The notes: generated from the letters alone by a model not told the origin. A stretch of DNA of 64,000 nucleotides from Heligmosomoides polygyrus polygyrus (GCA_947396885.1 OX377202.1:27147407-27211406), one strand, 5' to 3'. Shown: positions 32,850 through 42,948, counted from the stretch's first letter. Translations and numbers: made by a program.

Positions 32850-33720
32850 TTAGGTTGGTGACAAAGTCTTGCACCAAAAATTTTGAAAATTTTGTTTGGT
32901 GCTACGTAGTTGTAGCACAAGTATTCTAGAACATTTTGCATGCTTGGCAGTTTGCTTCTGAGGGCATGTAATTACTACGGTTACAGTGATCACCGATTGA
33001 CTCCTCCATGACTCGGAAATGGCTTCGCGACTGACTATCGCTCAGTCTCTCCTTGTTCGTTTTCGTAATAAGGACTTTCTCGAGAATGTCGTCACGGGAG
33101 ATGAATCCTGGGTCTTCCTCGTTAACAAAACTAGAAAGGCCCAGTGGCTCCCTCAAGGAGAACCACGACCTCAAGGCGGACATCCACCGGAGGAAGGGAA
33201 TGCTGTGCTTTTGATGGGATTCTCGAGGAACGCTCTATCGTGAGCTTCCTGACGAGAGCGCCGCAGTAACAGTGAACATCTACGCTACGCAGCTGCAGAA
33301 GCTGAGCGAGGCCATGTCGAGCAAGCGGCGGGGGCGGAGGGATGTTTACCTTCTTCATGGCAATGCTCGCCTCCCCCCACATTGCAAGGTCGTCTCGCCA
33401 GAATTTGCAGGAGCTTAGGTGGGAGGTGCTCCCCCACCCATCGTATTCGACAGATCTTGCGCCGTTGGACTACCACCTCTTTCGAGCTCTCAAGCAACAC
33501 CTAAGGGGTAGGTGCTTCAGCGGACTCGAATCTGAGATGGAGCACTTCTTCGAGTCACGGCTGACTCCATTTTGGAAGGAAGGATTTCATCTCTCCGTCA
33601 GATGGCAGAAGATTGTAGATGTAAATGGTAACTACTTTGTAGATTACAGTCGTTCACAAAAAAAAACAATAAACTTTTGAAAAAATTAGGCTGTTGTGCA
33701 AGACTTTTTCACCAACCTAA
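32850..33720 (+). mobile_element. mariner element, internally deleted
   Basis: 871 bp. The inverted ends start TTAGGTTGGTGACAAAGTC and, on the complement, TTAGGTTGGTGAAAAAGTC; both continue TTGCAC. TA flanks both ends (32848-32849, 33721-33722). About 400 bp is missing relative to a complete mariner, corresponding to the N-terminal DNA-binding half of the transposase. Confidence 0.9.
33019..33680 (+). pseudogene. mariner transposase remnant lacking the DNA-binding half
   Basis: From 33019: RFRNKDFLENVVTGDESWVF (first Asp kept) and RKAQWLPQGEP. Frame change near 33215. LLHGNAR (about 33352) has Gly in place of the second catalytic Asp. YSTDLAPLDYHLF (about 33450) keeps the third Asp and continues to the C-terminus at 33680. 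A catalytic substitution, a frameshift and the N-terminal deletion together make it inactive. Confidence 0.85.
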
Positions 33721-33722
33721 TA

Positions 33723-33996
33723 GATACACTCTCGCTTGCTTCAAAGCTGTGCAAAGATTCGATCAGTATTACTGGCCGTGCCAGAATCTACATATATTCC
33801 TAGTTCGTCTAGTTCTTCGAGAATATCTTTCTTAGTAAGTGGTCCAGCGTTTGTCCGTAGCTGAAAGCTTTCAGGTCAACTCACATGTGCCTCTTACAAC
33901 ACTTAGTTACTCCTTAGCAGACTAGAGATGTTGTGTGCTGGCTTAATATTCCACGGAAGCGAACATCGAACCGTGCTCACACAGAGAGTTCCTTCT
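33723..33996. other. unassigned sequence
   Basis: Nothing recognised. Confidence 0.4.
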
Positions 33997-34058
33997 TAGA
34001 ACATCAGAGTCCATCGAGAGCTGTACAGTGGATTCACGACCAAGAACTCACCATTCTA
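33997..34058 (+). pseudogene. RTE-type LINE reverse-transcriptase fragment, left part
   Basis: RELYSGFTTKNSPFY (ending at 34058) matches the RTE reverse transcriptase just before the VKRGVRQGD motif. It continues at 35672 after the inserted mariner. Confidence 0.7.
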
Positions 34059-34135
34059 TAAGGTTGGTGCATAAGTTCTCGGACATTTGGAGCACGAAAT
34101 ATTTATTATCACAACATACGAACAACAATATCAAA

Positions 34136-35182
34136 TCATTTGAAGTAACCACCCTTTACATCAATTGTCTTTCGCCAACGTGCTGGTAAGTCATGAATGC
34201 CTTTTCTCCAAAACGTGGCCGGTTGTGATTCGAAAAATGTGAGCAGTGCCTCCTTGACAATCTCTCGGTTCCTAAACTGCTGGCCGTCCAAATAGCATTG
34301 AAGGCTTGAATACAAATGATAATCAGAAGGAGCGAGATCTGTTGAGTAAGGTGGATGTGGAGGAACGGTCCATCCGTAGTCCGCCAACTTAGCCGCCGTC
34401 ACTCTAGCAATATGCGGTCTAGCGTTGTCGTGTTGAAAATACACCTTCACTTGCTCTCCTCGTGTGGTTTGAAGGTGGGCCCTCAACTTCCTCAGTTGGT
34501 TGACGTAAACCTCTGCCGCCATTGTTATCCCTTCGTCCAGCAGCTCCCAGTATTCTACGCCAAGAACGCTGCATCAAATGCATAGCATCACCTTTTCACG
34601 TGAAGGACGGGTTTCGGAACGTCCTCTGTCTCTCCAGTTGCGTCAACCCACTGTGCACGCCGGTGATAATTAGACTAGAGTATCCACTTCACATCTCCCG
34701 GTGACAAGGTTGTCCAGCCATCCGTGGATACGTCTGAGGGTAAGGAGAGACAGAGCGACATCGGCTCTGCGATCCATGTCATGTTGTGCCAAGTCGTGAG
34801 GTACCCAGCGACCCAATTTTTGCACCCTGCCAATCGACTTCAATCCTCGAACGACTGTTGAGTGGCTAACACCAAGAGTGCTTGATAGTTCGCGAGTGGT
34901 TTGGTATGAGTCCGCTTCCACTCTACTTCGGAGGCCATCCAAATCCAGTGTCATCGGGAGCCCTTCTCGTTCATTATCTTCAACGGAGAATTCACCAACT
35001 GCAAACTTCGAGAACCACTGGCACACAGTACTTCGAGCAGGAGCACTCTCGTTGCAAACATCCTTCAGGCGACGATACGATTCGTTGGCATTGAGGCCAG
35101 ATTGATGCAGGAATAACATGACGTGCCGAATATGCGTCTCAGTTTTGATGAATTGCTTAGCCATAATAGCTGACGTTAACAA
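34136..35182 (-). pseudogene. mariner transposase (D,D34D), disrupted
   Basis: The N-terminal part (35182 to 34670) has the helix-turn-helix domain (FLHQSGLNANESYRRL, CQWFSKFAVGEFSVED) and an intact WVPHDL linker. At the first catalytic site the frame shifts: LVTG is followed by the wrong frame and stops, although GDVKW can be read in another frame with Glu changed to Val. The C-terminal part (34522 to 34136) has HDNARPHIAR and STDLAPSDYHL, 34 residues between the Asp residues, and an intact C-terminus. It runs antisense to the RTE fragment around it. Confidence 0.9.
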
Positions 35183-35654
35183 CGCGGAAGTAAATGTTAG
35201 GAACAGTTTTGTAGCCCTTTCCTTTCTCTATCGATCGATCATTTACGCGTTGATACATGTGAGAAATTTGGCGGGAAAATGCGCTTTCAATTCAGGAGGG
35301 ATCAAATGTCCGAGAATTCAACGGAGAATTCACCAACTGCAAACTTCGAGAACCACTGGCACACAGTACTTCGAGCAGGAGCACTCTCGTTGCAAACATC
35401 CTTCAGGCGACGATACGATTCGTTGGCATTGAGGCCAGATTGATGCAGGAATAACATGACGTGCCGAATATGCGTCTCAGTTTTGATGAATTGCTTAGCC
35501 ATAATAGCTGACGTTAACAACGCGGAAGTAAATGTTAGGAACAGTTTTGTAGCCCTTTCCTTTCTCTATCGATCGATCATTTACGCGTTGATACATGTGA
35601 GAAATTTGGCGGGAAAATGCGCTTTCAATTCAGGAGGGATCAAATGTCCGAGAA
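34979..35654. repeat. 338-bp direct tandem duplication
   Basis: TTCAACGGAGAATTC starts at 34979 and again at 35317. The two units read the same throughout by eye. They cover the transposase N-terminus, its 5' UTR and most of the mariner's right end. Near-perfect identity means a recent event or an assembly artefact. Confidence 0.85.
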
Positions 35655-35671
35655 CTTATGCACCAACCTAA

Positions 35672-36020
35672 TACAACGACGTCGTCATGAAGTGAAGAGA
35701 GGGGTTCGACAAGGGATACCATATTCCCGATGCTCTTCAGCGCCATCCTCGAAAACGTCGTGCGTGAACTAGAATGGGAAATCATGGGAGTGAAGGTCGA
35801 CGGTCGGCAACTGCACCATCTTCGCTTCGCCGACGACATCGTGCTCATAACACCGAGCATCAGTCACGCGAATGCTGGCCGACTTCGATCGTGTGTGTGG
35901 GAACGTTGGCTGCAACTGAATCTTACGAAGACGATGTTCATGAGGAACGGACAAGCTTTCGATGTCCCATTCTCGCTTAAACATTTCTATCTGCAATTTT
36001 TGACATCTGAAAGTTGAGGA
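35672..36020 (+). pseudogene. RTE-type LINE reverse-transcriptase fragment, right part
   Basis: Continues from 34058. Reads FYNDVVM, then VKRGVRQG after one disrupted codon, LFSAILENVVRELEWEIMGV and LRFADDIVLITPSIS, which holds the catalytic FADD box (about 35835), then LNLTKTMFMRNG. It ends in non-RTE sequence near 36020. Stop codons and one small deletion are present. Confidence 0.85.
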
Positions 36021-37600
36021 ATGTTCAAAGATAGAAAAACAGCTTCGCCAAAAGCTCTGTAGAAGGCGATCGTTGTGGATGACCGGCAAATAACGTTCAA
36101 TTCTTAAACCGGAGATGAAGAATTATCCTACCCTTAGTAACTCTAGGACAAGTGGCTAGTTACTGCTCAATTAAATGCCCCTCAGAACACTAGTTTCGAA
36201 GCCTTAATATAAAGTTTTCACCAATCGCAGATGGTCCAAACTATAAAATAATACGAAGCCAAATTACGAAAGTTGCGAAGTGTCCCATGAAGATACTCCT
36301 TGTCAGCTGCACTTACACAATCAATCAAGTAATCAAAGCGGCATAGTTCATGAGTTTATGGCGTAACTTCTACACATGCACATCCAAAAAGGGCGCTTGT
36401 TTGCCATTTAAAATACTCTATAAACATTATACTAGAATGAAACGCATGATGTTATGATACATTTTAGATCATTTTTATTGAATTTCTATGGTATAATTTT
36501 GCTCCCAGCTCTATTTTCTGTTTCTGGCCAATTTTTGGCCATTTTCCTAGAAAACATAAATAATATACCCCAAATGACCAGAAAATCAGAAAACAGAAAT
36601 GCTGCCCATCCCCGGTGCTCACCTGCTCCGAATGCGCCCAACTGGTCATTCAAATAAATAAAAATACGAAATGCCTTTGAACAAAGGAGCGTCACACTCT
36701 CATGCCTCTTGTCACATCTCCATCGACACTCCACCAATGGTCTAGCCTTCACCGTCTGCAATTGCGCTATGATGGACACTGGTCGAAAGACTTGTATTTC
36801 ATTGTTTCTGAGACAGAGACGAGTTCATCTTCTCATACACTTACTTTCATCAATGGGTTAAAAACCGCTGAGATAGTCCTGCACACTCTAAACAAAATAC
36901 GATTAAAGTTAAATCAAAGACTTGAGCCACACAAAGGGAGGAATCTAACACACTTGCATCCAAGTTACACCCAACACTGGTCTGCGAACAGATATCTGTG
37001 GAAGGGCACGCTCATGCAGTCGGTGCTGAACGCATCAGTCATATCCTTTAAAGATGGGCAAACGCGAACGGATCCTTCTCTCGGCGATAGTCCAAGTGAG
37101 AAATCATCCTCGCGATTCAGGTCTTACCAACTTCCGCCAGGGAATCCCAATGTTAACCAGGACATTCGTAAACCACCGCTGATTTCAACTTCTGCCTAAA
37201 GCTTCCAACGTTGTCCGGAGTCAGTTCGGAATGTATCTACGCACAGCCCTTATCATCAGATTGGCAACGAGTGAAAGGATATGATAGCATGGAGACGACA
37301 GTTTCCTTCAGGATGGATAAGAGACGGAAAACACCAAAAGAAATATTTAGCAAAGAACGTAGCCGAAGTGTGAATGTCTTAAGCAAACGAAACTCGGAAA
37401 GGTTTATGAACTCTAACAAGGAGAGCCTCCAGAGTGGCCGTGAGCTTTTGCGATGCAATTTTTATAGGATGTAGGGTCCCGTGTGAGGAGTCCAAAACCA
37501 TAGTTACTTTTTTTCGGAATGCTCCTCTGTGGTCGAAAAAAAACCGTCTGGGCGCGTGAGCGCGCAGCTCATAACGCCCTGCTGCCACCCGGTCCGATGT
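36021..37600. other. unassigned sequence
   Basis: The longest frame is 165 codons (36702-37199). It has no recognised domain, no repeat match and no splice context that supports it. A second frame at 37211-37474 is Lys/Arg/Ser-rich. A short dispersed repeat lies at about 36520-36640. Confidence 0.35.
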
Positions 37601-37609
37601 GGTCGGTTG

Positions 37610-37725
37610 CAGGGGTGTGCGTTAAATTTTTTCGGTAAGTTTTAACGACGATTTTTTAACGAAATTTTTTGCGTTAAAAAACGGTAAATTCGAAAAAATC
37701 GTTAAATAAAATATCCCTTAGCTGC
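37610..37725. repeat. GTTAAA-rich inverted repeat, related to 48.16-48.23 kb
   Basis: TTTTTTAACGAAATTTTTTGCGTTAAAAAACGG folds on itself and resembles GGTTTTTTAACGAAATTTAACG...TTCCGTTAAAAAG at about 48166. Short, AT-rich and non-coding. Confidence 0.45.
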
Positions 37726-38119
37726 AGTCAGTTTGACTTAATTTTAGTAGGTAAAAAGCCAGATTTTTCTTCATTGATTTTTCCAGTCCATCTACATGAC
37801 CATTATATGTATGAGTATGTCTTCATCTTCAGAAAAGTAACGGGAGTCTTATCAAAGCTGCTAAACGAGAAAAATCATTAAGATTTCAAAACCAAACAGT
37901 AACAGCAATACTTCTATAGTAGCGAATTTCTTACTATGCTTACAGTACCGGACGCGTCTTTTGAATAGACGCCGAAAAACCGCACTTTTGCGGTTTTTGC
38001 TTCTTTTGGCTATAATTCGGCCAATGGTCATCCATTTGAAAAGCCAAGAGCATATTTGAGCTCATGAGATTGAGCTCTGTCGTTTGGTATATGCACTTCA
38101 TATAAAAGATCAAAAATTA

Positions 38120-38610
38120 TTCAGGGCACTATTCTGTTCAGCTCGAAAAGCCGTATCGAACGGTATCCATTTCGACCAATTTTGAAAACATCAATTTTTT
38201 GACAGTTTCTCATGGTAGACGGCCTCCAAGCCGCGCCATGCGTACGATGATCGAAAATCGATGTTTCCGAAATTGGTCGGGTCGGTCGGTGAGTTTGCAT
38301 ACCGTTAGCTCGCCTCGTCTTCCCGTAGTAGTCGACGGAACTCGGAAAATATCGTGTCACACAAGGTTTGCCTGCATATTCGCACCGCTGTAACTTTGTC
38401 AAGTCTTCAGCTACGTCGCTATGTTTCAGCGCGCTTCTTGAACTTCCTACTGCCTACAAAATCCACAACTTGCAGCCCGAAAGTCTCAAACTTGACACAG
38501 TTATTGCGCGCAGAGTACGCCCGCGGTGCAATTTGCGAGCTATCGCGCCCAGTCGATTGATAGGTTCGATCCTACATGCATTGTGCACAGCGCACTCCAA
38601 AGTCTCGCCG
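38120..38610. repeat. unclassified dispersed repeat, copy 1
   Basis: It matches 51830-52385 in order: a TCAATTTTTTGACAG/TCAAAAAATCGA start, CGTCTTCCCGTAGTAGTCGACG, TCACACAAGGTTTGCCTGCAT, CTACTGCCTACAAAATC and CGATTGATAGGTTCGATCCTA. The last block contains a perfect B-box-like GGTTCGATCC. No coding frame is shared between the copies. Confidence 0.65.
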
Positions 38611-38694
38611 AAACAGAGTATAGCAACTTCTGAGTAGGGCGTCTGAGAACTTCTCATAAAACTCCCTAAACGCTCACACTACAAACTGTCCCCC

Positions 38695-38755
38695 CCCCCT
38701 CGATTGATAGGTTCGATCCTATATGCATTGTGCACGGCGCACTCCTGGCATGACG
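38695..38755. repeat. partial duplicate of the 38.1-kb repeat end
   Basis: TCGATTGATAGGTTCGATCC...TGCATTGTGCAC...GCGCACTCC is repeated about 142 bp downstream of the same block at 38555. A 10-C run sits at the junction (38690-38699). Confidence 0.6.
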
Positions 38756-39073
38756 AAACACTTTCCGCCATGCTTGAGATGCTCCGAGAACATCAAGTCC
38801 TGGAATGTAAGCTTCCCCAGTGGCAAAAATCTCCTCCAGTCATCTTTGACCACCCACTGCGAAAATTCGGTGGCTTGGTGAAGTTATATATATATGGTTG
38901 TGTAGATCTCGAAGAGGCGAATCGAGTGGCACCATCCGTTTCTCAAAACACTTCAAATTAGAGGAATTCTGAGCATGCAACGGTTTTCGACGCCTTACGG
39001 CCGACAACTCGTCCGCGGCCGGCCTTCTCAATGGAGCACAAGTTTTCAATTTTAACAATTTTTGACCTTTTAT

Positions 39074-39129
39074 ATCAGCACCCACCCGTATCAGCGGCCA
39101 TCTCATCCCGGATACGGGTGGGTGCTGAT
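39074..39129. repeat. perfect 19-bp hairpin upstream of the tRNA-like unit
   Basis: ATCAGCACCCACCCGTATC (39074-39092) and its exact complement (39111-39129) are separated by 18 bases. It lies 38 bases 5' of the tRNA-like sequence at 39168. The second copy of the unit keeps only the right arm. Confidence 0.85.
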
Positions 39130-39167
39130 CGGTCCCACGAGGTGTGGATGTTGCGTTCGATCAAACG

Positions 39168-39241
39168 GCGCCGGTGGTGTAATGGCGTAGAGCATTCCCG
39201 CCCGGTTAGAGGGAGGTGCGGGTTCGAGTCCCGCCTGGCGC
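39168..39241 (+). tRNA. tRNA-like Pol III unit, copy 1 (threonine-type anticodon GGT, non-canonical)
   Basis: 74 nt. The acceptor stem is 7 bp with one G-U (GCGCCGG with CTGGCGC). The T arm is perfect (GCGGG, TTCGAGT, CCCGC). The D stem GTGT/GCAT needs two G-U pairs. The A box (TGGTGTAATGG) and B box (GGTTCGAGTCC) are intact, and TTTT follows 9 bases downstream as a Pol III terminator. The only 5-bp/7-nt anticodon arm that fits has one G-A mismatch and the loop CCGGTTA, giving anticodon GGT with C, not U, at position 33. That is unusual for a decoding tRNA, so I regard this as tRNA-derived rather than a certain functional tRNA. Confidence 0.5.
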
Positions 39242-39448
39242 TAGAAGTTTTGATCGCAACAAAACATCGTTATGACAGCTCACAACCTCGATACCAGCCA
39301 CTTGAGGCTTAATAAAACTGATTTGAATCGTTTCTATCAAGGCCACCAGCTTAACTGGTTTCATGCTGATATCAGCGGCCAGCTCATCCCGGATACGGGT
39401 GGGTGCTGATCGGTCCCACGAAGTGTGGATGTTGCGTTCGATCAAACG

Positions 39449-39522
39449 GCGCCGGTGGTGTAATGGCGTAGAGCATTCCCGCCCGGTTAGAGGGAGGTGC
39501 GGGTTCGAGTCCCGCCTGGCGC
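39449..39522 (+). tRNA. tRNA-like Pol III unit, copy 2
   Basis: Same 74-nt sequence as the copy at 39168, with the same Pol III boxes and TTTT. Its 3' flank ends at 39559, where it joins a reverse-oriented RTE element at a CTGTC microhomology. Confidence 0.5.
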
Positions 39523-40400
39523 TAGAAGTTTTGATCGCAACAAAACATCGTTATGACAGTTTGAATATGGTCCATGCAGGAGAAATCCTTGCGAAACCCT
39601 GCTTGCTCCACTGGCTGATATTCATCCAAGCAACGCTCCATGCGGTTAAGCAGTATCTTGGTGAAGATCTTGTACACAACCGAGAGAAGACTGATGGGTC
39701 GATAGTTGTTGATATCCTCCTGTTGACCTTTTTTGAAGATTAAAACTGTTTTCGACTCCTTCCATGAGTCCGGAATCCTACCAAGTCGAAGGTAGTGGTT
39801 GAAGTGCTTGGCAAGAAGTGAGCAGACGGCACTGCCACCCGCACGAAGGAGATCAGCAGAAATGCCGTCCGGTCCGGGAGCAGTGCCCAGCTTCATCCTT
39901 CTGATAGCATGAGCAACTTCTGATTTCAGAATGGGAGGTACTTCCTCAGCTGGTGGCATCAAGCATTTCGGGACAGTGATGGAAGAACGGAACAGATCTG
40001 TGTAGAATTCCTGAACGATGGCCTCCATCGCTCTTCGAGACGTTTGCGTTGTTCCATCCTTATCCACAAGGGCTGACATTATTGCCTTCTGATCGCAGAG
40101 ATCTCGTTTGCAGCGCTTTATGCTTGAACCTTTCCCAGCCGCTTCTAACAGCTTCAATCTTCTGTAGGCTTGAATGGACTCCTTCACTGCAATTCGACAG
40201 GCCTTCGAGATGGTGACTTTTTCCAGATGGGAAGCATTAGGATCCAGTTTAACAGCTCTTCTTTGCTCCAAGAGTTTAATCGCATGTGCTTTGAGTCTTG
40301 AAGCAGACGGCGATGTGGCTTCGCAAGAGCTGCTAGCACAACAGTCCTTTGGAGAGAAGGTCGTAGTCTTCCGATGGATCTTCAAGAAGATTCCAATCAT
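39522..40400 (-). pseudogene. RTE ORF2, first part of the reverse transcriptase
   Basis: Continues from the endonuclease after one frameshift. Shows AHAIRRMKLGTAPGPDGISADLL, KTVLIFKKG...DINNYRPISLLSVVYK and EQAGFRKDFSCMDHIQT. The reading then runs into the tRNA-like unit and stops. Motifs A (FID...FD), B (RQGD) and C (FADD) are all absent, so no polymerase activity is possible. Confidence 0.9.
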
Positions 40401-41463
40401 ACGACTTTATCGCATATTCCAACTCCTCAGACTTGAATGTGGGGATCCTCACCGGTGCCGGTTTATGGGTGTCATGCTTGAACATCCTCTTTTTGAGAGT
40501 CAGCTTCGCACGGACAAGACGGTGATCCGAGCCGGTGTCAAATGAAGGCAGCACGGAGACGTCGAACAGACTCCAGCGTCTGTTCGTAAGAACATGGTCG
40601 ATCTCCGAACGTGTTTCTCCATTTGGGCTTTCCCAGGTCCATCGTCGTTTTGAAGGCTTCTTAAACATAGAATTTCCATGGTAGAGACGGCACGCGGATA
40701 GGAAGTCTATCAGGCGCTCTCCGTTTTCGTTCCCTGAGGAAGTTCCATGTGGTCCTAGCCTCCATTCGTCGTGATCATTCGTACCGACGATAGCGTTAAA
40801 GTCACCAACGACAACTTTGTAGTAGCTCTTTTCGTCGTTGACAGTCCTTTCGAACTGCTCGTAGAATTCCTCTTTTTCTTCATCTGTGGCCGCAGATGTT
40901 GGAGCATATCCATTTATTATGGAGATGGTTCCTTGATCTTTGGTTTCCAGACGAAGAACAGCTACTCGCGGACTGATGATCTTGTAAGAGTCTACTAGGT
41001 GGTGCACTGTCGAATTGACGAGAAATCCAACTCCGCCAATATTCTTTCTGTCCACCTTTGCTCCGATAATGAGAAGCTCGTTGTGGTCGGTCCTTCTTAT
41101 GGTTTCCGTTCTGCCTTTCGTTTCCTGCAGGGCGATAACGTCGTATTTGATGTTGCGGCTTCTGTAAAGCAGTGTCCGAAGATCCTGCTCAGATGCGATC
41201 GAACGACAGTTACAAGTGCAGACGAATAGGCAGTTTCCGTGTCGTGGTGGGAGGGAGTTTCCGGTAGTCCGATTCCAATGACGTCCTGATAGTTTAACTC
41301 CGAGATTAGATGGCCCCTCGCCGGAGGTGGATGCAACCGACGTCGTAGAAGTCCACCTCCGGCACGCGGAGGACTGGGGCGCGGGTTTAGTTGTTTGAGC
41401 CGTAGCGGTGGTCTGGTTACTCACATGTTCCTGGCCAGGGATACAGGAGAGCCGCCCATACAC
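39555..41463 (-). mobile_element. RTE-type LINE, truncated at its 3' side
   Basis: A minus-strand RTE element carrying the endonuclease and the first part of the reverse transcriptase. It stops abruptly at HIQTV, before the catalytic FADD box, where it meets the tRNA-like unit. Loss of the 3' part is the opposite of the usual 5' truncation of LINEs, so a rearrangement or template switch is likely. Confidence 0.85.
40333..41463 (-). pseudogene. RTE ORF2, endonuclease part
   Basis: 376 codons. The APE-type endonuclease shows CNCRSIASEQDLRTLL (Asn), VIALQETKG (Glu), VVVGDFNAIVG (Asp/Asn), SEIDHVLTNRR and DTGSDHRLV (Asp-His), all intact. A frameshift at about 40340 separates it from the reverse-transcriptase part. 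Confidence 0.9.
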
Positions 41464-42000
41464 GACAAAGCGTCGCGTACTGCGTGACCGTTTGTGCCGT
41501 TAGCCACCACAAAGTGATGTTCATGACATGACATGCTATTTCTTCACAAAATCTTCCATCACACCACCGGCATTAAAATGTCAGATATAATGACATTGAG
41601 GACAGCAACCTCTCAAAGTGGGTGTTTCAAGTATGATCGTGGAAGAGCCAAGCACACTTGTAGGCTCTACTTCTTCAGGTGAAACACATTATACAACAAG
41701 ATTAAACAATAGGGTACGACACCTCTCATCTCTGTTCTTTAAAAAATTTCTGAGCCATTACTTGAGTTCTTTGCTATATACCTAAATGTTTTTCAGCTAT
41801 GAATCTTACCATTTTTTTGTTGCTTTATGCTCGTGTTGTGTCTTAGGCATTTTCCATTGTCAACAATTTCGATCATCAAAATTCAGCATTTTTAATTGGC
41901 TTTCGGCAATTGTCCTAAGGAAGGTGATAGCATGCTCTTGTAATATGTATATTATGTATATGTATATAATATGTATATTGTATATTTATATATTTATATA
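41464..42000. other. unassigned sequence
   Basis: No gene. The first ~60 bp is probably 5' UTR of the RTE element. TATATGTATATAATATG microrepeats lie at 41945-42005. Confidence 0.4.
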
Positions 42001-42175
42001 TATTATACTAAGAACTGTGAACTGAGAGCTAATATCTTCAACTCCACAGTTCTTCCTGCGCTCTGTTACGAAGCATGGGCCATAACCAAGAGAGCAGAGG
42101 ATCATTTACGTACAGTGAAAATAGCATTGGAAAGGAAGATGGTCGGCATCTCTCTAAATCAGCAGCGACTCTCCG
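42001..42175 (+). pseudogene. RTE-type LINE, ORF2 C-terminal fragment
   Basis: LRANIFNSTVLPALCYEAWAI followed by RTVKIALERKMVGISLNQQ matches the RAHLFDSTVLPALCYA..W...ALERCLLG tail block of RTE elements. Confidence 0.75.
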
Positions 42176-42184
42176 GGTTGCACA

Positions 42185-42645
42185 ATGAACAAATCAGAGC
42201 AATGTCCAGAGTCCGAGACGTCGTTCTTCATATCGATAAAGCGAAACATCATTTCGCTGGACGAAAGGACGACGGCTTTCAAGAGCGTCGAAGAAGTCGC
42301 GAAGAAGAGGAAGAACGTCCGACTCCGTGCCCACCTATTCGACTCCTCTGTTCTTCCTGCCGTACCATACGCCTCAGAGAACTGGGCTATCCGAAAGCAG
42401 GATGAACACGCGATCAGCGTCGCGCAGCGTGGAATCGAGAGGACTATGCTCGGAGTGACACGTCTCACACAAGTGAGAGAAGGCCTAGTTTCGAGCTTCG
42501 CCGACGTTCGAAGATTAGAGATCGTAGGCCACGTTGTCGAAAAGTAGGTGGGCCGGCCACGTGATGCTCTTCGCGGGCACCGCCCACCAACGCGTTGGTC
42601 GGACTTCTTCTTGAAGGCCCTGAACGACCGATATGACGCTGTTAG
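42185..42645 (+). pseudogene. second RTE-type LINE, ORF2 C-terminal fragment
   Basis: VRLRAHLFDSSVLPAVPYASE and KQDEHAISVAQRGIERTMLG are followed, after a stop at 42545-42547, by [22 protein letters not shown]. The [12 protein letters not shown] block between them is deleted. A different RTE subfamily from the preceding fragment, so two insertions or a recombinant lie end to end. Confidence 0.82.
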
Positions 42646-42651
42646 TGATTT

Positions 42652-42948
42652 GATCATAACTCCGTTCTTTTTTCGAAATTCAAAAACCCCAATTGCTTTT
42701 TGAGAAATAGATAAATGATGCTTTCTAACCAAATAGAAACTAGTTTTCAAAAAGGGGTCTTATACGGGGCGGGGGGTTCGATTTTTGGCACATATTTCTG
42801 CAGCAATGGACCAGAAATTGAACTCCCCGCCCTCTTAAAGTCATCCCTGTTGAAAACTAATTTTTACATGCTTCGAAAGCGCATTTCCTTTGGTTTTCGA
42901 AAAGCTATTGGGATTTTTGAATTTCAAAAAACGGATCGAGTTATGATC
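42652..42948. repeat. ~300-bp palindrome, copy 1
   Basis: GATCATAACTCCGTTC at the left end is matched by GGATCGAGTTATGATC at the right. The match continues inward through AATTCAAAAACCCC/GGGATTTTTGAATTT and GGGGCGGGGGGTTC/GAACTCCCCGCCC, with the centre near 42800. Non-coding. Confidence 0.75.

Larger units (their letters stand above)
34059..35671 (-). mobile_element. mariner element with an internal 338-bp tandem duplication, nested in an RTE fragment
   Basis: Ends TAAGGTTGGTGCATAAG (one change from TTAGGTTGG) and CTTATGCACCAACCTAA. TA duplications at 34057-34058 and 35672-35673. Removing the element and one TA rejoins the RTE codons for FYND, so the insertion site is defined exactly. The 1613-bp length exceeds the usual ~1.28 kb because 34979-35316 is repeated as 35317-35654 without visible differences. 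Confidence 0.93.
39090..39559. repeat. 189-bp unit duplicated with a 281-bp offset
   Basis: 39090-39278 and 39371-39559 are nearly identical (differences visible at about 39101 and 39142). Each contains the tRNA-like sequence plus a conserved 36-base 3' flank ending in TTATGACAG. The 92-bp spacer (39279-39370) is unrelated. Confidence 0.9.

Noticed and set aside
33831..34058. A second mariner upstream of 34059
   Set aside because: The only TTAGGTTGG-type end nearby belongs to the element at 34059; the upstream bases read as RTE.
36702..37199. 165-codon frame on the plus strand
   Set aside because: The longest frame not tied to an element, but it lacks a domain, and its length alone is not decisive in 64 kb searched in six frames.
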